Assembly (NCBI GenBank): GCA_024280015.1
Contig: JAJRQY010000115.1
Span: 1-54,058 of the forward strand
DNA: 54,058 nt
Reading direction: 5' to 3'
Source: Actinomycetes bacterium
Lineage (GTDB): Bacteria > Actinomycetota > Acidimicrobiia > Acidimicrobiales > SZUA-35
The notes under the pieces are model-generated. The model was given only the letters and a program-made list of their open reading frames with translations, was not told the origin of the DNA and ran no database searches. Positions 25,142 through 33,177 of this stretch are shown piece by piece. Each line of letters begins with the position of its first letter. The first letter of the stretch is position 1. The position numbers and the translations under genes were made by a program.

Positions 25142-25614
25142 ATCCACCTCGCAGCACAACCGGTGTGCCGCAAGGCTCATCAGTTGTGCTGGTTACCACG
25201 CCCCACTGTCCTCATTGTCGCTCCATCCGGAGCCACATTGAGGCAGTGGCGGGTGCTGGATTCGATCAGGTACACGGGGTGAGCTTTGTTGAAGTTTCCG
25301 CTCCGGACTCCCCCGACCTAGCGACCGACCTAAAGATCAAGGCGGCACCGACCTTGCTGGCTTTCCGAGATGGAGAAGAACTCACTCGCCATGTTGGCGC
25401 CGGTGGCGAATCCGATGTCCAGCGGGTCTTTGATGCCGCCTCTGGTGCCGCCACGTCCGTGCGCCGCTTCTCAATCTCGTCTGAGAGCCGCTGGATCCGG
25501 ACCGGGCTCGGCGCGGTTTTGCTAGCGGCCGGAGCAATCACCAGCGTGATCTGGCTGGTTCTCCTTGGCGTGGTCTTCCTCGCTTCTGGCTGGTACGACC
25601 ACGTCCTTCGCTAG
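25138..25614 (+). CDS. Thioredoxin-like protein with C-terminal membrane anchor
   Basis: Protein of 158 residues. The N-terminal thioredoxin-like half has the active-site motif CPHC (Cys24-Cys27) preceded by VVLVTTPH, a cis-Pro region KAAPTLLAF and GEELTRHVGA. The C-terminal 45 residues form two close hydrophobic helices, so the thioredoxin half is anchored, most likely facing the cytosol because there is no signal peptide. The GTG start at 25138 overlaps the DUF2892 stop (GTGA). CPHC is the DsbA-type dipeptide, suggesting an oxidising or disulfide-exchange role. Confidence 0.8.
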   Translation: MNPPRSTTGVPQGSSVVLVTTPHCPHCRSIRSHIEAVAGAGFDQVHGVSFVEVSAPDSPDLATDLKIKAAPTLLAFRDGEELTRHVGAGGESDVQRVFDAASGAATSVRRFSISSESRWIRTGLGAVLLAAGAITSVIWLVLLGVVFLASGWYDHVLR

Positions 25615-25639
25615 TACGGGTTCGATTCCTAGAAACCAG

Positions 25640-25655
25640 TTCGAGTGGTCTCGAA
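25640..25655. terminator. Hairpin between convergent genes
   Basis: TTCGAG - TGGT - CTCGAA forms a perfect 6-bp stem with a 4-nt loop, 26 bp after the thioredoxin-like stop and before the convergent potD end. No T tract follows, so termination is only suggested. Confidence 0.35.
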
Positions 25656-25664
25656 TCAGTGAGA

Positions 25665-25694
25665 CAAGGATCGAGCCAGCAAGGATCGAGCCAG
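25665..25694. repeat. Exact 15-bp tandem duplication
   Basis: CAAGGATCGAGCCAG occurs twice head to tail, followed by a degenerate CATTGAGCTGACTCG. It lies in the convergent gap before the end of potD. Confidence 0.85.
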
Positions 25695-25728
25695 CATTGA
25701 GCTGACTCGATCCCATCTCGAACCAGAT

Positions 25729-26880
25729 CTACCCCTTGGCCTCGATGAAGGCATCGGAGAAGTTCGTCTCATAAGTCCCGGTATCGCCAATGAACTCCAG
25801 CTTGGAGGTGTCGGTCGGATAGACGATTGGATCCTCCAGGACCTCAGGATCGATGAACTCCAGTGCTGCCTTGTTCGGGCTGGCATAGAAGTTCCAGTTG
25901 GTCAGCGCAGCCCCATTCTCGGCATCGAGAATGAAGTTCAGGAATGTATGGGCTGAGCATGGATGCGGGGCATCGGCGACAACCATCATGTTGTCAACCC
26001 ACCGGGTTCCTCCCTCATCAGGGACGAAGTAGGTGTAGTTGTCCGGATTCTCGGCTTCGCCGAACTGCACAATGAAGTTGCCACTGAACCCATGGGCCAG
26101 CGTCGTGTCGCCACTGACGAGAAGTTCGTCATATTGGTCAGAGTCAAACGCCGTGAGCCAGCTCGTTGCTTCTTTGACCAGAGCGGTTGCTTCAGCGAGC
26201 TCAGCCTCATCGGTCGAGTTGAGCGAATAGCCAAGGTATTTCAGTGCCGCCCCGAGTGTCTCACGAGGGTCATTCAAAAGCGTGGCCGATCCGGCAATGC
26301 CATATTCTGCGGCCAGCTCTTGATCAAAGATCAGTCCCCATGTGTGAGGAACATCTTCTCCGACAACCGAAAGATCGAGACCAAGACCAGTGGTTCCCCA
26401 CTGGTAGGCAACGGAATAGTCACCGTTGGGGTCATAGGGCAGACCCTTAGCGAACGCCGGATCCAGGTTCGCCATGTTGGGAATGGCATCCTTGTTCAGC
26501 TTCATCACCGATGTCTCACCCGCCTCAGCGGCATCAATCAGGATCGACACCATGTAGTCAGAGGGCACGATCACGTCGTGACCAGAGTTGCCTGCCATGA
26601 TGATCGGCTGCATTGCCTCATTGGAGTCAAAGAATGACTCAATGACCTTGATTCCTGCTTCGGCTTCAAAGGCAACAATCAGTTCCGGATCGATGTACTC
26701 AGTCCAGTTGTAGAGCGATAGGTCGCCATCAGTCTGACCGGGTGTGCATTCTGCGCCGGCTGCGACCTCTGGTGACCCACCGTCGCCAGAACTTGCTCCG
26801 TCACTACTACTGCCGCAACTGGCAGCAACGAGCCCAAAGGCTACGAGCCCGATACCTACACGGATCTTGAAACTTTTCAT
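25729..26880 (-). CDS. potD: Spermidine/putrescine-binding lipoprotein
   Basis: PotD-like binding lipoprotein of 383 residues. Signal with lipobox VAAS-Cys22, then LSLYNWTEYIDPELIVAFEAEAGI, the typical PotD/PotF opening, and later SDYMVSILIDAAEAG, YQWGTTGLGLDLSVVGE and WVDNMMVVADAPH. The ATG at 26880 has GGGGAGG 6 nt upstream and gives a normal signal peptide. Last gene of the operon headed by the class III aminotransferase. Polyamine specificity is inferred from family and from the neighbouring polyamine enzymes. Confidence 0.9.
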   Translation of the reverse strand: MKSFKIRVGIGLVAFGLVAASCGSSSDGASSGDGGSPEVAAGAECTPGQTDGDLSLYNWTEYIDPELIVAFEAEAGIKVIESFFDSNEAMQPIIMAGNSGHDVIVPSDYMVSILIDAAEAGETSVMKLNKDAIPNMANLDPAFAKGLPYDPNGDYSVAYQWGTTGLGLDLSVVGEDVPHTWGLIFDQELAAEYGIAGSATLLNDPRETLGAALKYLGYSLNSTDEAELAEATALVKEATSWLTAFDSDQYDELLVSGDTTLAHGFSGNFIVQFGEAENPDNYTYFVPDEGGTRWVDNMMVVADAPHPCSAHTFLNFILDAENGAALTNWNFYASPNKAALEFIDPEVLEDPIVYPTDTSKLEFIGDTGTYETNFSDAFIEAKG

Positions 26881-26932
26881 TCTTTTCCTCCCCTTGCTCA
26901 TGCACTTTCGTCGCACTCGCTTGGTTGATACT

Positions 26933-27847
26933 TCAATTGATGGACATTTCGCTCAGGCTCGACGAGCCTGATGAGACTTCTTGATCATCGTCTTCATTCT
27001 CGTCATTCACTTTTTGGTCTTTGTCTTCACTATTTCGTTGGGCAAGCAGCGACAGCATTACCAATAAAACTGAGGCGACAAGCATGACAACCGAGACGGC
27101 ATTGATGAGTGGGCTCACACCCTTGCGGATGAGCCCGAAAACGTAGACCGGTAGAGTAGTCGAACCTGGCCCAGAGACGAATTGAGCGATGACAACGTCG
27201 TCCAAGGAGAGGGTCAACGCCAGCAGGGCACCACCAGCAATGCCGGGAATGATCTGCGGAAAGGTGACGAACCTGAACGCCTTCCAGCGACTGGCGTAGA
27301 GGTCACTGGCTGCCTCCTCAAGACGCTGGTCCATACCTTCGAGCCGAGCTCGAACGACGATGGAAACGAAGCTGATGTTGAAGGCAATGTGGCTGATAAT
27401 GACCGTACTGATGTCTTTGGACAGCGTGAGCCCAAGGACCGAGTCAATCACGTTGAAGAACTGGCTGAAAAACATCAACAACATCACCGCCATAGTGACG
27501 TCGGGAATGATAATTGGCAGGTAAAGCAGGGCGTCAAAGACTTTCTGACCACGAAACTTAAACCGCTCCAGGGCCAGCGCCGCAAGGGTTCCAAGGACAA
27601 CCGATACCAGGGTAGAGACGATGGCAACCTGTACCGAGACCCAAAGTGCACCCTGCACATTGTCATCCTTGGCAAAGGCCCGATACCAATCGAGCGTGAA
27701 CCCGCCCCAGCGACCAACGAGCTTGTCACCCGAGAACGAATAGACAACAAGCAGGATGATCGGGGCATAGAAGAACAGGTAGACCAGCCACGCATTGGCG
27801 GTCAGAAAAGCCTTGGAAAAACCTCGAGGATCGGTCGTGCTGCTCAC
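26933..27847 (-). CDS. potC: Polyamine ABC transporter permease C
   Basis: Permease of 304 residues with about six membrane helices and the EAA-type loop LEEAASDLYASRWKAFRFVTFPQIIPGI. Matches PotC/PotI: N-terminal YLFFYAPIILLVVYSF and LSLDDVVIAQFVSGPGSTTLPVYVFGLIRKG. An acidic, Ser-rich C-terminal tail (about 30 residues) is unusual. Start overlaps the upstream potB stop by 4 bp. Confidence 0.92.
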   Translation of the reverse strand: MSSTTDPRGFSKAFLTANAWLVYLFFYAPIILLVVYSFSGDKLVGRWGGFTLDWYRAFAKDDNVQGALWVSVQVAIVSTLVSVVLGTLAALALERFKFRGQKVFDALLYLPIIIPDVTMAVMLLMFFSQFFNVIDSVLGLTLSKDISTVIISHIAFNISFVSIVVRARLEGMDQRLEEAASDLYASRWKAFRFVTFPQIIPGIAGGALLALTLSLDDVVIAQFVSGPGSTTLPVYVFGLIRKGVSPLINAVSVVMLVASVLLVMLSLLAQRNSEDKDQKVNDENEDDDQEVSSGSSSLSEMSIN

Positions 27848-28740
27848 AGCGTTTTGCCATCCTTGCGGAAGTAGATGATCGTGGTGATCAGCATCACGAT
27901 CATCAGAACCATGGACAATGCCGCACCAGCGGGCCAGTTCCTGGCAGTCAAGAATTGGGTCACGATATAGCTACCGAGCAGGGTCGTCTTGGCTCCTCCG
28001 AGAAGTTCGGGGGTGACATAGGCTCCCAGGCTGGGGATGAACACCAGGATTGATCCAGCAATGACGCCGGGCATAGATAAGGGGAGAATGATCTTGCGGA
28101 ACGATGTCCAGCCGCTTGCATACAAATCTCGGCTTGCTTCAACCAGTCGCCAGTCAATCCGCTCAATCGAGGCATAGAGCGGCAGGACCATGAAGGGTAG
28201 ATAGCCATAGACCAAACCAAGTACGACGGCTGTTGGCGTAAACAAGATCGAAGTCTCCCCAAGGCCTACCGCTTCGGTGGCCTGAGAAAGTGGTCCCCCA
28301 TTTCCCAGGAGTACACGCCACGCATAGTTGCGGACAAGGAAGTTTGTCCAGAACGGAATCATCACGAATACCAGCATGATATTTCGGACCGACTCCTTCC
28401 TCGTCGCCAAGTAGTACGAGAAGGGATACGCGAAGATCAGGCAGATCACGGTGGTTATAAACGCAAGGAACAGGGACCGGTAGAGGATGTCGCGGACGAT
28501 CGGCTCCCCCAAGCGGCGGTAGGAATCAAGATTCCATCCGGAAAGATCGGTCCCGCCGAAACGGTTTCTGGTGGCGAAGGAATAGATGGCAACAATGACA
28601 AGCGGCGTGGCGAAGAAGAGCGTGAGAAACCCGAGAGCAGGCAAAGCAAGAAGAAATCCTCGGCGTGAGTCGGCTCGTTCTGCCGCCTTCTCTAGTTCAG
28701 GAGTTACTGGGCTTCCATTGACTGATTCCGTGTCGACCAC
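27844..28740 (-). CDS. potB: Polyamine ABC transporter permease B
   Basis: Permease of 298 residues with about six membrane helices, PotB/PotH type: FFATPLVIVAIYSF, MIPFWTNFLVRNYAWRVLLG and the ATPase-contact loop LVEASRDLYASGWTSFRKIILPLSMPGVIAG. It partners PotC in the membrane channel. Start overlaps the potA stop by one base. Confidence 0.93.
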   Translation of the reverse strand: MVDTESVNGSPVTPELEKAAERADSRRGFLLALPALGFLTLFFATPLVIVAIYSFATRNRFGGTDLSGWNLDSYRRLGEPIVRDILYRSLFLAFITTVICLIFAYPFSYYLATRKESVRNIMLVFVMIPFWTNFLVRNYAWRVLLGNGGPLSQATEAVGLGETSILFTPTAVVLGLVYGYLPFMVLPLYASIERIDWRLVEASRDLYASGWTSFRKIILPLSMPGVIAGSILVFIPSLGAYVTPELLGGAKTTLLGSYIVTQFLTARNWPAGAALSMVLMIVMLITTIIYFRKDGKTL

Positions 28741-29816
28741 TAGTTGTCCACCACCCAGACACCATCGCTATGCCAACTAATGAGAACCGAGTCGCCCGCA
28801 TTGAAATGACCGCGACTTGGTCGGTTCTCCTCCCGGACCTCGATCTCCATCCAATCCATAGCAATCCGGTACGAGTGAGCTGTCCCGAGATAGGTCACAC
28901 TTGAGACCACGCCCTCAAGTGATGGGCCATCAGGTTTGTCATCCAGCGCGTGCACATTGATTCGTTCTGGTCGGAGGCTGACCGCAACCTTGGCACCCTC
29001 GGCCTTGTCATTGGCAACCGACACGCGAGCACCGTTGGCCAGGCACACTGTCTCGGCATCTTCAACGGTGCCTTCCAACAGGTTCGTTTGACCGATGAAG
29101 TCAGCCACAAATCGATTGGCTGGACGTTCGTACATATTCTCGGGCGATGCGACCTGAAGAAACTTGCCGTCATGCATAACAGCAATACGGTCACTCAAGG
29201 TCAGAGCTTCCTCCTGATCATGAGTGACAAAGACGAAGGTGATTCCAACTTCTCGCTGCAGGCTCTTCAGTTCGATCTGCATCTCCTGGCGAAGCTTCAG
29301 GTCAAGAGCTCCGAGAGGTTCATCCAACAACAGAACCTTGGGGCGGTTCACCAGGGCGCGAGCCAGGGCAATACGTTGTTGCTGACCCCCGGAAAGCTGA
29401 TTGGGCTTTCTCTTAGCCATCTGGCCAAGTCGCACCATCTCGATTGCTTCTTGCGCCCGCTTGTTGGCCTCCGCCTTGTCAACCTTCTGCATTCGCAATC
29501 CGAAGGCAACGTTGTCCAGAACAGTCATGTGCGGGAACAACGCGTAGTTCTGGAAGACCGTGTTGACCGGGCGCTTGTTCGGCGACAGGGTGCCCATCTC
29601 TTCGCCATAGATCCGCAGGCTTCCTTCGGTTGGAAACTCAAGGCCAGCAATCATGCGAAGGGTTGTCGTCTTGCCGCACCCCGATGGGCCAAGTAGGGCA
29701 AAGAACTCACCATCTTCAATCCGCAAGTCAATAGAATCAACAGCGGTGACGTCAGCCCCAAAGCGTTTGGTCAGCCCTTGTAACTCAACGGCGGCCGCAA
29801 TCTCTTCTTCAGCCAT
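28740..29816 (-). CDS. potA: Polyamine ABC transporter ATPase
   Basis: PotA ATPase of 358 residues. Walker A GPSGCGKT (43-50), signature LSGGQQQRIALARAL, Walker B VLLLDEPLGALD and switch His in FVTHDQEEAL. A C-terminal TOBE regulatory domain follows (FIGQTNLLEGTV onward). One-base overlaps with both the Lrp-type regulator gene and potB show tight operon packing. Confidence 0.95.
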   Translation of the reverse strand: MAEEEIAAAVELQGLTKRFGADVTAVDSIDLRIEDGEFFALLGPSGCGKTTTLRMIAGLEFPTEGSLRIYGEEMGTLSPNKRPVNTVFQNYALFPHMTVLDNVAFGLRMQKVDKAEANKRAQEAIEMVRLGQMAKRKPNQLSGGQQQRIALARALVNRPKVLLLDEPLGALDLKLRQEMQIELKSLQREVGITFVFVTHDQEEALTLSDRIAVMHDGKFLQVASPENMYERPANRFVADFIGQTNLLEGTVEDAETVCLANGARVSVANDKAEGAKVAVSLRPERINVHALDDKPDGPSLEGVVSSVTYLGTAHSYRIAMDWMEIEVREENRPSRGHFNAGDSVLISWHSDGVWVVDN

Positions 29817-30274
29817 CAGATGATTCCCCAGTCATAGGTCTGCTTAACCAGTCGAAGGTACGACATGATCTCGGTGCTGATCACATCTGGAGTGGCCCGG
29901 ATTTGGGTACCCACAATTTCAAGAAGGTCATCGGCGTCTCGGCAGAACAGTTCCACGATCATGTCGTAGCGGCCAGCAGTAATAACGACATAGTCGGCGT
30001 TATCAATCTGGGCGATCTTCTCTGCCACCACTTGGGGATCACCTTGCACTCGCACCCCGACCATTGCCTGGTATCCGTAGCCCATCTTGATCGGATCAGT
30101 CACGGCGACAATTTGCATGACCCCGCGCTCAATCATGCGATTGACTCGCTGACGGGTAGCGGCCTCGGACAGGCCAACAGCCGAAGCAAGTTTGGAGTAC
30201 GGGAGACGGCCATCGGCCTGTAGACCCCGGAGAATGGACTTATCGAACTCATCCAACTGGTTCTCGGACTTCAT
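29816..30274 (-). CDS. Lrp/AsnC-family transcriptional regulator
   Basis: Regulator of 152 residues: N-terminal winged helix-turn-helix (FDKSILRGLQADGRLPYSKLASAVGLSEAATRQRVNRM, about 9-46) and a C-terminal RAM ligand-binding domain (MVGVRVQGDPQVVAEKIAQI...AGRYDMIVELFCRDADDLLEIV). Encoded inside the polyamine uptake operon, between the aminotransferase and potA. The perfect 29-bp palindrome at the head of this operon is its most likely target; the ligand could be a polyamine or an amino acid product. Confidence 0.92.
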   Translation of the reverse strand: MKSENQLDEFDKSILRGLQADGRLPYSKLASAVGLSEAATRQRVNRMIERGVMQIVAVTDPIKMGYGYQAMVGVRVQGDPQVVAEKIAQIDNADYVVITAGRYDMIVELFCRDADDLLEIVGTQIRATPDVISTEIMSYLRLVKQTYDWGII

Positions 30275-30275
30275 A

Positions 30276-31700
30276 TCACCTGTCCATCTCGGCCATGGCC
30301 TCGGTGAGCGACTGACGAAGAATCTGATTCATCTCTTCAAACTGTTCGGGTCCCGCTATCAACGGCGGTGAAAGTTGGATCACGGTTTCGCCACGACTGT
30401 CGGCCCGACATATGAGCCCAAGCTCAGCCATGCGCAGGGACAAGAAACCTCTGAGCAGGTTGTTGGCTTCTTCCTCACTGAAGCTTTCCTTAGTGTCGCG
30501 ATTCTTGACCAACTCAATGCCGTAGAAATAGCCCTTGCCGCGAACGTCACCCACGATGGGCAGATCCAGTAGATTCTCCAAGGCCGAGCGAAAGCCATCC
30601 TCGTTGGCGCGGACGTGTGCGTAAAGGTCTTCGCCTTCGATGATGTCGAGGTTGGCTAGCGCGACCGCGCACGAGACCGGGTGGCCGGCAAAAGTGAAGC
30701 CGTGGAGGAAGGGATGCTCGTCGCCCATGAAGGCTTCAGCCAGCCGGTCACTCACGATCATCGCACCTAGTGGCGCGTAGCCCGAGGTAATGCCCTTGGC
30801 CGTGGTGATGATGTCGGGCTGGTATCCCAGTCTTTCTGATCCGTACATGGCTCCGAGACGACCGAAGGCGCAGATGACTTCATCGGAGACAAAGAGCACA
30901 TCATGGCGGTCACAAATTTCGCGTACCCGGTCGAAGTAGCCGTCGGGGGAGGTGATGCAACCACCCGAGTTCTGTACAGGCTCCAGGAAAACGGCGGCGA
31001 CGCTGTCGGCCCCTTCTCGCAAAATCATCCGCTCGATGTCATCGGCGCAACTAAGAGTGCACGACGGTGAAGCTGAGCAATAGTCGCAGCGGTACTCATA
31101 GGTGTTGGCCACCTTGAAGGCGCCACCAAGCAAGGGTTCAAAGGGCAGACGAAGAGCAGGGACGCCGGTGAGGGACAAGGCGCCCATTGTCGTTCCGTGA
31201 TAGGCCAGGGTGCGACTCAGGATCTTGGTCTTACCCGGCTTGCCGGTGAGCTTGAAATATTGGCGAGCCAGCTTGATGGCAGATTCCACCGCTTCGGAAC
31301 CCCCACTGGTGAAGAAGACACGGTTCAGATCACCGGGCGCCCCCTTGGCCAGTCGAGCAGCAAGTTCAATCCCCTTGGGATGGGCGTGAGTCCAAAGTGG
31401 ATAGAAGGCCAGCTTCTCCGATTGCTCGGCTGCCGCACGAGCAAGCTCGGCCCGGCCATAGCCGACCTGGGTGGTATAGAGCCCGGCTAGGCCATCGAGG
31501 TAGCGCTTGCCTTGATCGTCCCAGACATAGCATCCCTCACCCCGCTCGATGATCGGCATCCCATCGACCCCGTGGCCGAGACTGGAGAAGTGACCCCAGA
31601 GATGACGGTCGGCCAATTCGCTGAGGCTAGCTTTTGGGTCGATTTCACCCAGGGGTGAGGAAGACTCTGCCCGCGTGGCGGGCGTCACATCGGTAGTCAC
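30276..31700 (-). CDS. Class III aminotransferase, probably putrescine/omega-amino acid:pyruvate
   Basis: PLP enzyme of 474 residues, fold type I class III. Visible are DGLAGLYTTQVGYGR near 70, SGGSEAVESAIKLARQY, YHGTT, FLEPVQNSGG, VSDEVICAFGR and the PLP lysine in TTAKGITSGY. It resembles putrescine- or taurine-type pyruvate transaminases (SpuC group). Start is GTG without a clear ribosome site. As first gene of the lrp-pot operon it most likely removes an amino group from imported putrescine. A Cys-rich insertion (YRCDYCSASPSCTLSCADD) around residue 210 is unusual for the family and could bind metal. Confidence 0.85.
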   Translation of the reverse strand: MTTDVTPATRAESSSPLGEIDPKASLSELADRHLWGHFSSLGHGVDGMPIIERGEGCYVWDDQGKRYLDGLAGLYTTQVGYGRAELARAAAEQSEKLAFYPLWTHAHPKGIELAARLAKGAPGDLNRVFFTSGGSEAVESAIKLARQYFKLTGKPGKTKILSRTLAYHGTTMGALSLTGVPALRLPFEPLLGGAFKVANTYEYRCDYCSASPSCTLSCADDIERMILREGADSVAAVFLEPVQNSGGCITSPDGYFDRVREICDRHDVLFVSDEVICAFGRLGAMYGSERLGYQPDIITTAKGITSGYAPLGAMIVSDRLAEAFMGDEHPFLHGFTFAGHPVSCAVALANLDIIEGEDLYAHVRANEDGFRSALENLLDLPIVGDVRGKGYFYGIELVKNRDTKESFSEEEANNLLRGFLSLRMAELGLICRADSRGETVIQLSPPLIAGPEQFEEMNQILRQSLTEAMAEMDR

Positions 31701-31726
31701 ACGACGAATTCAACACTACTTTCTCT

Positions 31727-31755
31727 GATAAATCAACTGAATCAGTTGATTTATC
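31727..31755. promoter_or_regulatory. Perfect 29-bp palindrome between divergent polyamine operons
   Basis: Arms of 14 nt (GATAAATCAACTGA and its exact complement) around a central A. It is AT-rich in a GC-rich region and lies 26 bp from the aminotransferase start and 27 bp from gabT. The rightward arm ends in TTGATT (31746-31751), which with 17-bp spacing to AAGAAT (31769-31774) gives a gabT promoter. Regulator binding here could control both operons; the local Lrp/AsnC protein is the prime candidate. Confidence 0.75.
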
Positions 31756-31782
31756 CCTCGGATGTCGTAAGAATGCGTTGCT

Positions 31783-33135
31783 ATGAGCACATCCATCAAG
31801 CTGCAAACAGCCATTCCTGGGCCCAGAAGTGAGGCCCTTGTTGCCCGCCGGGCGGCGGCCACCTCCAGCGGAGCTGCCTACCTCACCCAGGTTGCGGTTG
31901 AATCGGCCGAAGGCTGTGTAGTCACTGATGTTGACGGCAACCAGTTGTTGGATTTCGCCGGTGGTATTGGTGTTCTTGCCCTTGGGCATTGCCCACCAAC
32001 GGTCACCACCGCGGTGCAGGAACAAACCAGCAAGCTGATGCACATGTGTGCCATCGTCGCCACCTATGAACCCTACGTCGAGGTGGCCGAACGACTAAAC
32101 CAAATTACGCCCGGTGATTTCGCCAAGAAGACCATGCTGGCCAATACCGGAGCCGAAGCAGTCGAATCAGCCATCAAGATGGTTCGCGTCGCCACTGGTC
32201 GTCAGGCCATCCTGGTCTTTGAGGGCGGCTACCACGGCCGCAGCAACCTGACTCTGGCCATGACCTCCAAGTACGGCCTGTTCAAGAAGGGATTCGGCCC
32301 CTTTGCCTCGGAGATCTACCGGGTGCCCTTCCCCAACACCTTGCGTCGCCCTCCTGGCATGGACATTGACACCTTCATCCAGTGGTCCAACAAACAGCTT
32401 CGCGATTCCCTGATTGCCCAAATCGATCCCGGTGAACTGGCTGCCATTGTCATCGAGCCGGTACAAGGTGAAGGTGGCTTCGTGCCTGCCCCGGCCTCCT
32501 TCCTGCAGACAATCCGAGACATTTGCGACGAGAACGGAATTGTCATGGTGGCGGACGAGATCCAGTCGGGCTGTGGTCGAACCGGCAAGATGTTCGCCAT
32601 CGAGCACGCCGAGGTCGTTCCCGATCTCATCACCACCGCTAAGTCTCTGGCATCAGGAATGCCTCTGGCCGCAGTCACTGGCCGGGCAGAGGTCGTGGAT
32701 GCCCCTCACCCCGGAGGCATGGGTGGCACCTACACCGGCAACCCGGTGGCCTGTGTCGCCGCAATCGAGTCACTCAAGATCATTGATACCCCAGAGTTTT
32801 TGGCCCGAGCGACCGAGATCGGCGAGCGAATGCGCGCTGGTCTCGGGGCCATTGCTGCCAAGTATCCCGACCACATTGTTGACATTCGCGGCCTCGGACC
32901 GATGTTGGCTATCGAGCTGGTAAAGGATCCCGAAACCCTCGAACCAGACCCGGACGTCACTCTGGCCATCACCAAGGCCGCCCTGGCCCATGGTCTCATC
33001 ATCATTCGGGCTGGCCTCTACAGCAATTGTGTCCGCTTCCTGCCACCGCTGGTGGTGAGCGATGATCAGATCGACGAGGCAATGTCGGTGCTAGCGAAGT
33101 CTGTTGATGAAGCAGCAGCCGAACATTGGTCTTGA
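31783..33135 (+). CDS. gabT: 4-aminobutyrate aminotransferase
   Basis: GabT-type class III aminotransferase of 450 residues, moving the amino group of GABA to 2-oxoglutarate. Typical segments are FAGGIGVLALGHCPP, ANTGAEAVESAIKMVR, FEGGYHGRSNLTLAMTSK, VIEPVQGEGGFVPAP, VADEIQSGCGRTGKMFA and the PLP Lys in TTAKSLASGMPL. The ATG lies 8 nt after the -10 and has no ribosome site, so leaderless translation is likely. First gene of the plus-strand operon that continues with a C45 hydrolase, a GNAT and an FAD oxidase. Confidence 0.92.
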   Translation: MSTSIKLQTAIPGPRSEALVARRAAATSSGAAYLTQVAVESAEGCVVTDVDGNQLLDFAGGIGVLALGHCPPTVTTAVQEQTSKLMHMCAIVATYEPYVEVAERLNQITPGDFAKKTMLANTGAEAVESAIKMVRVATGRQAILVFEGGYHGRSNLTLAMTSKYGLFKKGFGPFASEIYRVPFPNTLRRPPGMDIDTFIQWSNKQLRDSLIAQIDPGELAAIVIEPVQGEGGFVPAPASFLQTIRDICDENGIVMVADEIQSGCGRTGKMFAIEHAEVVPDLITTAKSLASGMPLAAVTGRAEVVDAPHPGGMGGTYTGNPVACVAAIESLKIIDTPEFLARATEIGERMRAGLGAIAAKYPDHIVDIRGLGPMLAIELVKDPETLEPDPDVTLAITKAALAHGLIIIRAGLYSNCVRFLPPLVVSDDQIDEAMSVLAKSVDEAAAEHWS

Positions 33136-33177
33136 GGAATCACCCATGAGGACAATACGCGTGAGAGAGTACTGGTC

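Noticed and set aside
25615-25660. tRNA T-arm-like GGGTTCGATTCC
   Set aside because: The flanking bases do not pair into a T stem, and no acceptor, D or anticodon arm can be drawn.
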